From Pediococcus pentosaceus (GTDB lineage Bacteria > Bacillota > Bacilli > Lactobacillales > Lactobacillaceae): a stretch of DNA of 64,000 nucleotides. Position numbers and translations under genes: made by a program. The notes below the pieces were generated by a model. It made no database searches, was not told where the DNA came from, and was given only the letters and a program-made list of their open reading frames with translations. Location of the stretch: assembly GCF_001437285.1 (NCBI RefSeq), contig NZ_JQBF01000001.1, forward strand, positions 124,001-188,000, in the 5' to 3' direction. Shown here one piece after another: positions 7,000-15,551 of this stretch; positions within the stretch are counted from its first letter, which is position 1, and every line of letters begins with the position of its first letter.

Positions 7000-8508
7000 A
7001 TGGAAAGTTTCGAATTACATGTTGATCAAATTTTTTCGGATAATATGGTTTTGCCGGCGGGAAAATCATTTCAGATTAGCGGTGCGGGAAGAGCGGGTTC
7101 AACCGTAAAAGTAAAAATTGCTTCAGATATAAAGCGTGCAATTGTAAAACGCGATGGTCGGTGGACATGTCGCTTTGATCCAGTGATTGATACTAGAAGT
7201 TCATTTGAAGTTCAAATTGCAGATGATCGGGAACAAATCTTACTAAAAAAGGTGCGTTTTGGTCGAGTGATTTTAATGGCTGGACAATCCAATGTAGGCT
7301 TTCGGATGGCACAAGACCAGGATTTTGAGACTGAGGTAAATCATTTCACATTGAACAATATCGCCTATTATAACGTTCCGCAGCCTGCATTTTATTTCCA
7401 AAATGGACAAGTGGAAGTCTATCAATCAAAAACTACCCACTGGCATCAGTTAAAGGCTACTAATCTCGGACACATTTCGGCAATGGCTTTTTATGCAGTT
7501 AAGCGGATGGCCGAAGAAGATCCTCAGCTACCAATCGGGGTTGTTTGTTGTACTAAGGACGGGGCATTAGCTGCAACTTGGTTGTCGAAATCGACGCTTA
7601 CTAGCCAACCACAGTTGATGGATGAAATCGTTCGTCCATTTGAGAAACAACTGCAAAATAAGCCCAACCGAGAGTTTGAAGAAGAGGTGAAATTATATCG
7701 TCAAAAAGTTCAGCGTCATAATCGACGAATGTATAAATTTATGAAAGATAATCCTAGTGTCCCATTGGGAATGGCTCTTAATATTGTTGGACAAACGCCT
7801 TGGCCACCACCGGTAACGCCAGATAGTTATTTAAAACCAGGTACCTTATTTAAAGCAATGGTATTAAAGATTAAAAATTATTCATTCGATCAAGTGGTTT
7901 GGTATCAAGGTGAGACAGATATTGAAACGCGTCATTTGTATGATGTGTTATTGAGGGAGATTATCAACGATTGGCGCAGAGTTTTCCAAGACTATTCGTT
8001 GCCATTCTATATTATTCAGTTACCAAAGTATGCTAACGTGCTTCGGAATGCTTGGGCAGAAATTAGGCAACAAATGCTGAAAGTGAGTCAAACTTTAGCG
8101 GCAGTTCACCTAGTTTCTATAACGGATACAGGGGAATTATATAATCCTCATCCGGTTATGAAAAGAATTGCTGGCACACGGCTAGGGAAAATTCTGGCAG
8201 GGACAACGTATTCAAGTACGCCGGTTTTTAATCGAATTATTAAAGATAAGAATCAAGTCCACCTTAAATTTAAAGGCGTCCAACACATACATGCTACCCA
8301 AAATTGCCATATTGAAGGATTAGTTAATGGTGTTTGGCAATCGATTCCAGCAAAGATTAAGGATGATCAAGTCGTTGTTGAGTTTCCTAACGGGACTACG
8401 CAAGCTCGATATGGATATAGTAATGCGCCAATCTTAACGTTATACAACGAACAAAATGATCCGATTGCTCCTTTTTTAATTAATTTAGATGAAGGTAATT
8501 TAATATAA
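7000..8508 (+). CDS. Sialate O-acetylesterase-like SGNH hydrolase
   Basis: A 502-residue SGNH-fold carbohydrate esterase of the sialate-O-acetylesterase group, which removes O-acetyl groups from sialic acids or other sugars. The nucleophile block is MAGQSNVGF (about residues 91-99), the middle block is WYQGETD, and the catalytic His lies in NPHPVMKRIAGTRLG. No signal peptide is visible, so it should act inside the cell on imported sugars. An N-terminal beta-rich domain (about 1-85) and a C-terminal beta domain flank the catalytic core, as in the family. It lies between the epimerase and the HexNAc operon. The GAGAGG ribosome site sits just past the preceding hairpin. Confidence 0.82.
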   Translation: MESFELHVDQIFSDNMVLPAGKSFQISGAGRAGSTVKVKIASDIKRAIVKRDGRWTCRFDPVIDTRSSFEVQIADDREQILLKKVRFGRVILMAGQSNVGFRMAQDQDFETEVNHFTLNNIAYYNVPQPAFYFQNGQVEVYQSKTTHWHQLKATNLGHISAMAFYAVKRMAEEDPQLPIGVVCCTKDGALAATWLSKSTLTSQPQLMDEIVRPFEKQLQNKPNREFEEEVKLYRQKVQRHNRRMYKFMKDNPSVPLGMALNIVGQTPWPPPVTPDSYLKPGTLFKAMVLKIKNYSFDQVVWYQGETDIETRHLYDVLLREIINDWRRVFQDYSLPFYIIQLPKYANVLRNAWAEIRQQMLKVSQTLAAVHLVSITDTGELYNPHPVMKRIAGTRLGKILAGTTYSSTPVFNRIIKDKNQVHLKFKGVQHIHATQNCHIEGLVNGVWQSIPAKIKDDQVVVEFPNGTTQARYGYSNAPILTLYNEQNDPIAPFLINLDEGNLI

Positions 8509-8511
8509 TCG

Positions 8512-8547
8512 AAACTTTGATTTGTAAAAAATCAAAGTTTTTTTATT
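8512..8547 (+). terminator. Terminator of the esterase gene
   Basis: An 11-bp perfect stem (AAACTTTGATT and its complement) is followed by a T run. Confidence 0.85.
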
Positions 8548-8715
8548 ACTAATTTATTGAACAAACCGATTTGAAAATGTCTATGAAGAATTTTTAATAA
8601 ATAGTGATGATACTGGTGAAAATTGTAAATTTATACCATCTATACCAAAATATAAACGCGAAAAATTTAGTATAAAAATCCCATGAAAAAGGCATTTTTA
8701 GCGTCTATAACTTTG

Positions 8716-8744
8716 TTGACAAACTGGTACCAACCAGTTATGAT
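8716..8744 (+). promoter_or_regulatory. Operon promoter with GntR-type operator in the spacer
   Basis: A consensus -35 TTGACA (8716-8721), 17-base spacer and -10 TATGAT (8739-8744). The whole spacer is an inverted repeat, AACTGGTACCAACCAGTT (8722-8739), whose arms ACTGGT and ACCAGT match the dre/NagR operator bound by HutC-type GntR regulators; only the central four bases differ. The GntR protein of the operon is the likely ligand-released repressor. Confidence 0.8.
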
Positions 8745-8788
8745 ATGAATTGAGCTGGTAGTAATATCAGCTGTTTATTTACAGGTGT

Positions 8789-8804
8789 TTGTAAGCGTAT
8801 ACAA
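8789..8804 (+). promoter_or_regulatory. cre site (CcpA catabolite repression)
   Basis: TTGTAAGCGTATACAA fits the degenerate Bacillus cre consensus WTGNAANCGNWNNCW. It lies 45 bases downstream of the -10, so CcpA would act as a roadblock. It also falls between a possible secondary TTTACA and TACAAT pair. Confidence 0.75.
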
Positions 8805-8838
8805 TATAATTACAAACCCAGGGATGGAGGAATGTTAC

Positions 8839-9234
8839 ATGAGATTATTGTTAATGAGTCACGGAAATATGGCGGTTGAGACTTTAGCTAGTGCGGAGAT
8901 GATTCTTGGACATATTGATAACATGAAGGCTATTGGGCTTCAACCTAATCAAGGTCCAGAAGATTTACAGGCCGAAGCAGAGCAGTTTATCAATGACAAC
9001 CCCAATAACGAAAAGACAATGGTGGCGGTTGATTTACTAGGTGGAACCCCCTCCAATGTTGTGGTTCGTTTGATGGCTGAACATCCAGAACTTGAAGTAG
9101 TTAGTGGTTTGAATCTTCCCATGGTGATTGGTTTTGCCAATCAAGTAATGATGGGAATGGAAGTAAGTAAACAATCTGTAATTGACGAAGCACAAAATGG
9201 AATTATTGACGTAAATGCAAAACTAAACGGGTAA
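8839..9234 (+). CDS. PTS mannose-class EIIA component
   Basis: A 131-residue EIIA domain of the mannose/GalNAc PTS class; it receives phosphate from HPr and passes it to EIIB. The N-terminal MRLLLMSHGNMA carries the phosphorylated His8, and VDLLGGTPSNV is a family block. The start at 8839 is chosen because GGAGG lies 8 bases ahead; a frame open from 8785 has no ribosome site and overlaps the cre box. It is the first gene of the operon, 5 bases from the next start. Confidence 0.93.
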   Translation: MRLLLMSHGNMAVETLASAEMILGHIDNMKAIGLQPNQGPEDLQAEAEQFINDNPNNEKTMVAVDLLGGTPSNVVVRLMAEHPELEVVSGLNLPMVIGFANQVMMGMEVSKQSVIDEAQNGIIDVNAKLNG

Positions 9235-9239
9235 AAAAT

Positions 9240-11264
9240 ATGGCAGAAACCTATCAATATTCATTAAGATTCGCAATTGATCCTTTTAACTGGAATGAAG
9301 AACGAGCGAAGAAGTTAATTAAATTTTGTCAGGAAGCTCGAATTGACAATGTAGTCTTTTTTATTAACCCAGAAGAGTTAAACCAAGGGCATCTTACCAT
9401 CGATCAAGTTAGAACGCATTGGTTGCCTACGGTAGCAAAGGTTTCTAAACGGCTAGCAGAGATGGACATAACAACAAGTTTAAATCCATGGACAACGCTG
9501 ATGCATAGCGATCGTGGACAAAAGGTTAGTCCAGAATTGGGATTTGGAACGATGGTTGATTATCGAGGTCAACACGCTGAATCCATCGCTTGTCCTGCAG
9601 ATCCTAGGTGGGTTGAATATATTGCTGATATCTACGGTGAATATGCCAAACTCCAACCTAAGGAATTATGGCTGGAAGATGATTTTAGACATTACAATCA
9701 CACACCAATCAAACTTGCATGTTTTTGTGAGCGGCATATGAAGATTTATTCGGAAAAATTAGGACGTAAGGTAACCCGTACTGAATTTGTCAAAAAGCTC
9801 TTACAACCAGGGGAACCCACGCTTGAACGCAAAATATATCTCAGTGTTGCGCGAGTAGAAATGAAAAAAGTTGCCCGTTTAATCCAAAAGACGGTCGCTA
9901 GAATTTCTCCCACCACAAGGTTGGGTTTGATGAGTTCTTTTCCCGAATGGCATGCAGTTGAAGGACGCGATTGGGACGGTCTATTTGATAGTTTATCTGG
10001 TACGCATTTACGAGTTAGTCGACCACATTTACCAGCATATAACGAAGTTTCTCCTTTACAGTATTCACGAGATTTTGAACGTTACTCCAGAGTGACTACG
10101 GAATTAGTTGGCAAAAATTCAGACGTATATCCTGAGCTGGAAAGTTATATGTATTCGCCATTTGTTAAATCAAGAATGTTTACTAAATTACAATTGGAAA
10201 GTACACAAATGCTGGGCGCTACGGGAATTTTGCTGAATTTATTCGATATGATGGGGAATGGAATCGATGAAACGTATGGCTATGCTGAATTATTGGCAGA
10301 ATCCAAAGACTTAATGAATTTGGGAACTCAACATCGATTGAATTTGGAACAACTCGATGGAGTAAAAGTTTTAGTATCTCAGGATGCCTCGTTTAACCTC
10401 CAGACTACTAGAGGCGAAAACCCAGAGGAACTCTTACCTAAAGAGTACAGTTGGTTATCACTTTTGGGTAGTTTAGGAGTGGCATGTAAACCGGAAAAAT
10501 GGACGAATACAAGCAATTTTGAAAACGAAGTGTTAGCGGTTAGTGGCCAATTTTTTAACAATCTAAATGATGAACAAATCACAGCATTGCTTAAAAAAAA
10601 TGTCATGTTTTTAGATGGTGAAAGTGTTCAAATTCTGTTCGAAAGACCAACGTTGAGAACATTAATTGACGCAGAAAAATTGGAAATTAAGCGGGCTCGA
10701 ACCAATTATCAATCTTACGAACAAATTGATGGAATGGTCATTGATCAAATTGAGAATCCGCGAGTCACCATGCTTCAACATACGGGGGATTATTACAAAA
10801 TCGCTTATGAGAATGCAAATAAAGTTGAAATTTTATCAAGTGCATATAGTGCGAAGGCTGAAAAATTAGGACCAGTGATGACCATTATCAATGGGCGGAC
10901 GGTAATTTTACCAATGAATACCGACCCTAAATATGGTTGGGAATCGCAATATTATTCAATTAAAGCTAAGCTTTTAAAACTTATTTTAAATAAAACTACG
11001 GATATAGATTACGTAGTTGATATGGCTGGAACTAAGATTACGGCGTCTTCAAATCAAATTGTACTTTCAAATTTCACGATTGATGATCAAAAACAAATTC
11101 AAATTCATTTATCTAAAACTAAGCAACAACAAGATTGGAAACTTTACTTCCATGAAGGAGCAAAACTTCAAGAGTTAGCGGTTAAACCGGAATGGATTGA
11201 GCATGATGTATTAACCATCCCATATCAACTAAAAGGCTTAGAAACAGTAATTTTATTAGCATAG
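9240..11264 (+). CDS. Unrecognised putative TIM-barrel glycosidase in HexNAc PTS operon
   Basis: A 674-residue cytoplasmic protein (no signal peptide or membrane segment) that I cannot place in a named family. The first about 350 residues alternate short beta strands and helices like a (beta/alpha)8 barrel. Conserved-looking acidic sites are ELWLEDDFR (Glu146, Asp147, Asp148), followed by Cys161-Phe-Cys163 and His166, which might bind metal, and YPELESYMY (Glu299, Glu301). These would suit an acid/nucleophile pair, which is inference. The remainder (about 360-674) looks like a second alpha/beta domain plus a beta-rich tail. It lies between EIIA and EIIB, the kind of position that a phospho-beta-galactosidase (GnbG, GH35) has in the Lactobacillus casei galacto-N-biose operon, so it may cleave a phosphorylated HexNAc disaccharide. 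Confidence 0.6.
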   Translation: MAETYQYSLRFAIDPFNWNEERAKKLIKFCQEARIDNVVFFINPEELNQGHLTIDQVRTHWLPTVAKVSKRLAEMDITTSLNPWTTLMHSDRGQKVSPELGFGTMVDYRGQHAESIACPADPRWVEYIADIYGEYAKLQPKELWLEDDFRHYNHTPIKLACFCERHMKIYSEKLGRKVTRTEFVKKLLQPGEPTLERKIYLSVARVEMKKVARLIQKTVARISPTTRLGLMSSFPEWHAVEGRDWDGLFDSLSGTHLRVSRPHLPAYNEVSPLQYSRDFERYSRVTTELVGKNSDVYPELESYMYSPFVKSRMFTKLQLESTQMLGATGILLNLFDMMGNGIDETYGYAELLAESKDLMNLGTQHRLNLEQLDGVKVLVSQDASFNLQTTRGENPEELLPKEYSWLSLLGSLGVACKPEKWTNTSNFENEVLAVSGQFFNNLNDEQITALLKKNVMFLDGESVQILFERPTLRTLIDAEKLEIKRARTNYQSYEQIDGMVIDQIENPRVTMLQHTGDYYKIAYENANKVEILSSAYSAKAEKLGPVMTIINGRTVILPMNTDPKYGWESQYYSIKAKLLKLILNKTTDIDYVVDMAGTKITASSNQIVLSNFTIDDQKQIQIHLSKTKQQQDWKLYFHEGAKLQELAVKPEWIEHDVLTIPYQLKGLETVILLA

Positions 11265-11291
11265 TTTTGAGAAAACAAAGGAGTGAGTAGT

Positions 11292-11786
11292 ATGACAATT
11301 TCAGCGGTACGAATTGATGGACGGCTAATCCATGGACAAGTAGCCAATTTGTGGACAACGAAGCTCGGTGTAACAAGAATTATGGTGATTGATGACAAAG
11401 TGGCTGCAAGCGATATTGAAAAATCGGGTTTGAAATTAGCTCGACCAGCTGGTATTGATTTGAGTGTGCTCTCTGAAAAGGTAGCTGCTGATCATATTAA
11501 GCGTGGCGGCTATGATTCGCAAAAAGTATTTATTGTGGTTAAACGGCCACAAGTATTATTGGACTTGGTTAACGACGGAGTGAAGTTAGAAACGATTAAC
11601 GTCGGAAATATGTCACAGACGGATGAGACGACTCAAATCACTAATTCTATTAATGTAGTGCAAGACGATGTAGATGCATTTAAGGCACTACATGAAAAAG
11701 GAATTAAAATCACTCAGCAAATGGTTCCTGGTGATCAAGCCAATGACTTTATGGCAATTTTGAAAAAATTTGATACTAAAAAATAA
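11292..11786 (+). CDS. PTS mannose-class EIIB component
   Basis: A 164-residue EIIB domain that phosphorylates the sugar during EIIC/EIID transport. The N-terminal AVRIDGRLIHGQVA contains the phosphorylated His14. The ATG at 11292 has AAAGGAG 8 bases ahead; the GTG at 11283 overlaps that ribosome site and is rejected. The gene follows the putative glycosidase by 27 bases and precedes EIIC by 15. Confidence 0.94.
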   Translation: MTISAVRIDGRLIHGQVANLWTTKLGVTRIMVIDDKVAASDIEKSGLKLARPAGIDLSVLSEKVAADHIKRGGYDSQKVFIVVKRPQVLLDLVNDGVKLETINVGNMSQTDETTQITNSINVVQDDVDAFKALHEKGIKITQQMVPGDQANDFMAILKKFDTKK

Positions 11787-11801
11787 GAAGGAGGCGTTCT
11801 T

Positions 11802-12719
11802 ATGGGTTCAGGTATTGCAATATGGCAAGTAATTATTTTAACAATTTATTCAATGTACCAGATTATGGATGAGTTAACGCTCCAAACTAGTTTAAGTCAA
11901 CCAATCTGGGCCGGGATTATTGCCGGTTTAGTAATGGGTGATCTTAAAACGGGTTTGATCATTGGTGGTAGTTTGCAATTAACCGTGCTTGGGGTAGGAA
12001 CTTTTGGAGGAGCTTCTAAAATTGATGCAAACTCAGGAACAGTTATGGCTACGGCTTTTGCGATTGGGACGGGTATGAAACCCGAAGTTGCGGTTGCAGC
12101 TTTAGGGGTTCCGGTTGCTAGTTTGATGATTCAGACTGATATTGTTGCACGTTTCGCTAATACTTTCTTCCAACACAGAATTGATAAATTAATTGACGAA
12201 GAAAATTACAGTGGTATAGAAAGAAATTACCTTTATGGATATCTTCCATGGACATTATCACGTGGTATTCCTGTATTTCTAGCACTTGCGTTTGGTGGTC
12301 CATTTGTACGTACGGCTGTAGATTATATGAATACCAACTTAGCTTGGTTGAGTAACGGTCTTGCAACTGCGGGTGCGCTTCTTCCTGCCGTTGGTTTTGC
12401 TATCTTGCTTCGTTATCTACCAGTAAAAAAACATTGGCCATACTTAATTTTAGGTTTTGTTATCACAGCAATGCTTTCAACAATTTATGGCAATGTAACC
12501 CTACTTGGCACAACTATTGCCGGAATGAATGCAAAGTTCACGACCGTTTTCGCAAACCTTCCAATGTTAGGAATTGCTTTGATTGGTTTTGCGCTAGCTG
12601 CAATGCAGTACAATCGTTCCGTTAAAGAAAGCAATTTAGTAGCTGCACAACCTAAACAAAATGCTGGTGCAACAGATTTAGATGAACAGGATGGTGAGAT
12701 TCATGGCGACGAACTCTAA
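11802..12719 (+). CDS. PTS mannose-class EIIC component
   Basis: A 305-residue polytopic membrane protein forming the sugar channel with EIID. Hydrophobic helices fill residues 1-270, with IWAGIIAGLVMGDLKTGLIIGGSLQL as the family hallmark; the C-terminal tail is hydrophilic and acidic (DLDEQDGEIHGDEL). The ribosome site is AGAAGGAGG. The 3' end overlaps the EIID start by 17 bases, showing translational coupling. Substrate class is inferred from the operon, probably GalNAc-type sugars. Confidence 0.93.
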   Translation: MGSGIAIWQVIILTIYSMYQIMDELTLQTSLSQPIWAGIIAGLVMGDLKTGLIIGGSLQLTVLGVGTFGGASKIDANSGTVMATAFAIGTGMKPEVAVAALGVPVASLMIQTDIVARFANTFFQHRIDKLIDEENYSGIERNYLYGYLPWTLSRGIPVFLALAFGGPFVRTAVDYMNTNLAWLSNGLATAGALLPAVGFAILLRYLPVKKHWPYLILGFVITAMLSTIYGNVTLLGTTIAGMNAKFTTVFANLPMLGIALIGFALAAMQYNRSVKESNLVAAQPKQNAGATDLDEQDGEIHGDEL

Positions 12720-13527
12720 TAAGACTAATTATAAATTAACTGATAAAGACTTTAAGCAAATGAATATCCGTAGCCTCTTATTCAACCAAGTTGGATGGAA
12801 TTACGAACGTATGCAAGGATCCGGTTATCTTTACTTAATTCTTCCCCAGCTCCGTAAAATGTATGGTGACCATACTCCCGAGCTGAAAAAAATGATGAAA
12901 ATGCAAAATCAATTCTTTAATACAAGTAACTTCTTTAATACTATTATTTCAGGAATTGATATGGCGATTGAAGAAAAAGAAGGTGTTAATTCACTTGAAA
13001 CCGTTGCGGGAATTAAAGCTGGTTTAATGGGACCTTTTGCCGCAATTGGTGATTCAATTTTTGCCGCTTTGGTACCTGCTATTATGGGAGCAATTGCTGC
13101 TAATATGGCGGTTCAAGGTAACGTTGTAGGTGCTATTTTATGGATGTTAGTTAACTTCGTTATTATGTGGTTCCGCTGGATTCAACTGAAATTTGCCTAC
13201 AAACAAGGGGTAAGTTTAGTTAATGAAATGCAAGGACAGCTAAATGCTTTGACGGATGCAGCAACGTTACTTGGAGTTTATGTCGTAGGTGCTTTAGCAG
13301 CTACTATGGTTAATACTCATGTGATTTTCGTAGCACATTTAGGGAAGATGACCGTTAACTTACAAGATAAGATTGATATGATCATGCCAAAATTGGTCCC
13401 TGCTTTAATTGTTGGAGCAATCTATTGGATGCTTGGTCGAAAGAGAATGACTTCAACAAAAGCTATCTTTATCGTGATTATCGTGGCAGTTGTGCTATCA
13501 GCACTTGGCATAATCGGTAAAGCTTAA
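12703..13527 (+). CDS. PTS mannose-class EIID component
   Basis: A 274-residue EIID subunit. Family features are SLLFNQVGWNYERMQGSGYLY near the N-terminus, the stretch LMGPFAAIGDSIFAALVPAI, and C-terminal membrane helices. The start at 12703 (MATNSNKT) has GGATGGTGAG ahead; the frame open from 12682 would lengthen the overlap with EIIC without a better ribosome site. EIID marks the transporter as mannose-class. Confidence 0.93.
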   Translation: MATNSNKTNYKLTDKDFKQMNIRSLLFNQVGWNYERMQGSGYLYLILPQLRKMYGDHTPELKKMMKMQNQFFNTSNFFNTIISGIDMAIEEKEGVNSLETVAGIKAGLMGPFAAIGDSIFAALVPAIMGAIAANMAVQGNVVGAILWMLVNFVIMWFRWIQLKFAYKQGVSLVNEMQGQLNALTDAATLLGVYVVGALAATMVNTHVIFVAHLGKMTVNLQDKIDMIMPKLVPALIVGAIYWMLGRKRMTSTKAIFIVIIVAVVLSALGIIGKA

Positions 13528-13606
13528 CATTAATTGCCACTCAAAACCTAAATTTGGTATATCATATAAATTATGAATCAGATTTAGAAAGTGTGGTAAT
13601 CAAACC

Positions 13607-14341
13607 ATGGGATTTAACTATAATGAAAAGCAACCTGTATATGGACAGCTTGTTGATGAATTAAGAAAACAAATTAAAAATAACTATAAACCAAATGACA
13701 AATTATTATCCGAACGTGAAATTATGAGAAAGTATGAAGTGAGCCGTAATACGGTTCGCGAAGCCTTAAGTGAACTAGAAAACATTGGGTATATTTACCG
13801 CCAGCATGGTAAGGGGACTTTTGTAGCAAGTTGGATGGATGATACGACTAAAATTGGTGATGAATATAGTTTTACAGAACAAATGAAATCGCTTGGTCGC
13901 AAACCGGAAACAAAGATCATAGAAATGTCAGAGCGTAAAGCCGATGAATATTTTAGTGGCAAGCTAAGAATTAATGTTGGAGATCCCATTGTTAAACTCA
14001 AACGGCTCCGTTTGGCGGATGGAATGCCAATGATGATTGATCGAACTTACCTTCCTGCTGAAAAATTTGAGAATCTGTCAATTTATGAGTTAGAAACGAA
14101 ACAACGTGCGCTCTATAATGTTTTTCTAGAAGACTATGGTGAAAAAGTTCGTCTAGCAGATGAAATGCTTTCAGTAGGGATTATTAGTGATAAAGATGCC
14201 GATTTATTAAAGATTGCACCTAATTCACCAGGATTCATGCTCCGTCGAACAACATACAATCATAAAAATGAAATCATTGAATATACCATTAGTAGCGCTC
14301 GTGGTGACCAATTTGTTTATAACATTAAGTATAAGCATTGA
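13607..14341 (+). CDS. GntR/HutC-family regulator of the amino-sugar operon
   Basis: A 244-residue repressor with an N-terminal winged helix (about 1-70; LLSEREIMRKYEVSRNTVREALSELENIGYI) and a C-terminal UTRA ligand domain. It has the NagR/GnbR architecture, which senses a sugar phosphate and binds dre-like ACTGGT/ACCAGT palindromes such as the one at 8722-8739. The ribosome site is weak (GTGTGG). A loose TGGT/ACCA pair straddles the start codon and may allow autoregulation. It is encoded within the operon it probably controls. Confidence 0.88.
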   Translation: MGFNYNEKQPVYGQLVDELRKQIKNNYKPNDKLLSEREIMRKYEVSRNTVREALSELENIGYIYRQHGKGTFVASWMDDTTKIGDEYSFTEQMKSLGRKPETKIIEMSERKADEYFSGKLRINVGDPIVKLKRLRLADGMPMMIDRTYLPAEKFENLSIYELETKQRALYNVFLEDYGEKVRLADEMLSVGIISDKDADLLKIAPNSPGFMLRRTTYNHKNEIIEYTISSARGDQFVYNIKYKH

Positions 14342-14364
14342 TGGATGAGAGGAGAATTCCCACT

Positions 14365-15540
14365 ATGTACAAAATGACTGATAATGAATTAACCCAAATG
14401 GGTGCTGTTATAACAACTCGTGAAATACAACAAGAACCAGAACTATGGTTAGAAACTTTTAAAATCTACCAAGAAAAGAAGCAAGCAATTGATGCTTTTT
14501 TAGGAAAGATTGAAAACGAATTCAACGAACCGGTACGAGTTATTTTTACCGGTGCTGGTTCTTCAGCTTATGTTGGAGATACAGCGATGCCATACTTAAC
14601 TGAAAATGGTGATCGAAACCATTTCCGTTTTGAAGCAATCGATACAACTAAAATTGTTTCTACCCCTAAACAATATCTTGAAAAAGATACACCAACGATT
14701 TTAGTTTCGTTTGCAAGAAGTGGTAACAGCCCCGAAAGTGTAGCAACGGTAGATATAGCTGAAAAGTACGTTAAACATCTATATCAAATAACCATTACAT
14801 GTGCTCCAGAAGGTAAACTTGCGCTCCATGCCCAAGAAGATGATAAAAACTTAGTTCTAATGCAACCAGCACGTTCCAATGATAAAGGTTTTGCAATGAC
14901 TGGTAGTTTTAGCTGCATGTTACTCACAACGTTATTAGTTTTCGATGCTCAACATTCTGATGAACAGAAAGAAACTTATGTTAACGCCATCAGTAAAATG
15001 GGTCATGAAGTGATTGACCGGGTTGATGATATTCAGAAATTGGTTGATACCGATTTTGAACGAATCGTTTATCTGGGATCTGGTGCATTGGGTGGACTAA
15101 CTCGTGAAGCACAATTGAAGGTTTTGGAACTAACAGCTGGACAAAAAGTGACCGTTTTTGATACTTCGATGGGCTTCCGACACGGTCCTAAGTCATTTGT
15201 TAATAGTAAGACACTCCTCTTTGATTTCGTTAGCAACAATGCTTACACTCGTCAGTATGATGTGGATATTCTTGAAGAAGTGGCAGGAGACGAGATTGCA
15301 CCAGTCGTTATGGGCATCGGTGTTCAATCAGCCCACAACTTTACAGGTAGCAACTTTAATTTTGCTAATGGAGATGATTCTATCCCAGATGGTTATATGG
15401 CCTTCCCTGATGTAATGTTTGCTCAAACGATCTCCTTACTATCATCAATCAAGGTTAAGAATACACCGGACACTCCTTCAGCAACGGGGACAGTTAACCG
15501 AGTAGTAAAAGGTGTAACAATTCACGATTTTGAAGGATAG
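14365..15540 (+). CDS. agaS: AgaS-family SIS-domain deaminase/isomerase
   Basis: A 391-residue double-SIS protein like AgaS/GnbE, which converts galactosamine-6-phosphate to tagatose-6-phosphate and ammonia. The sugar-phosphate-binding motifs FTGAGSSAYVGD and VSFARSGNSPESVAT are in the first SIS domain, and LGSGALGGLTREAQLK with FRHGPKSFV in the second. The ATG at 14365 is used because AGGAGA lies 9 bases ahead. AgaS rather than NagB suggests a GalNAc-type substrate, though no tagatose-6-phosphate kinase or aldolase is in the window. Confidence 0.88.
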   Translation: MYKMTDNELTQMGAVITTREIQQEPELWLETFKIYQEKKQAIDAFLGKIENEFNEPVRVIFTGAGSSAYVGDTAMPYLTENGDRNHFRFEAIDTTKIVSTPKQYLEKDTPTILVSFARSGNSPESVATVDIAEKYVKHLYQITITCAPEGKLALHAQEDDKNLVLMQPARSNDKGFAMTGSFSCMLLTTLLVFDAQHSDEQKETYVNAISKMGHEVIDRVDDIQKLVDTDFERIVYLGSGALGGLTREAQLKVLELTAGQKVTVFDTSMGFRHGPKSFVNSKTLLFDFVSNNAYTRQYDVDILEEVAGDEIAPVVMGIGVQSAHNFTGSNFNFANGDDSIPDGYMAFPDVMFAQTISLLSSIKVKNTPDTPSATGTVNRVVKGVTIHDFEG

Positions 15541-15551
15541 GAGCGAGAAGT

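Noticed and set aside
8785-8838. N-terminal extension of the PTS EIIA
   Set aside because: It lies over the cre box and has no ribosome site, whereas GGAGG precedes the ATG at 8839.
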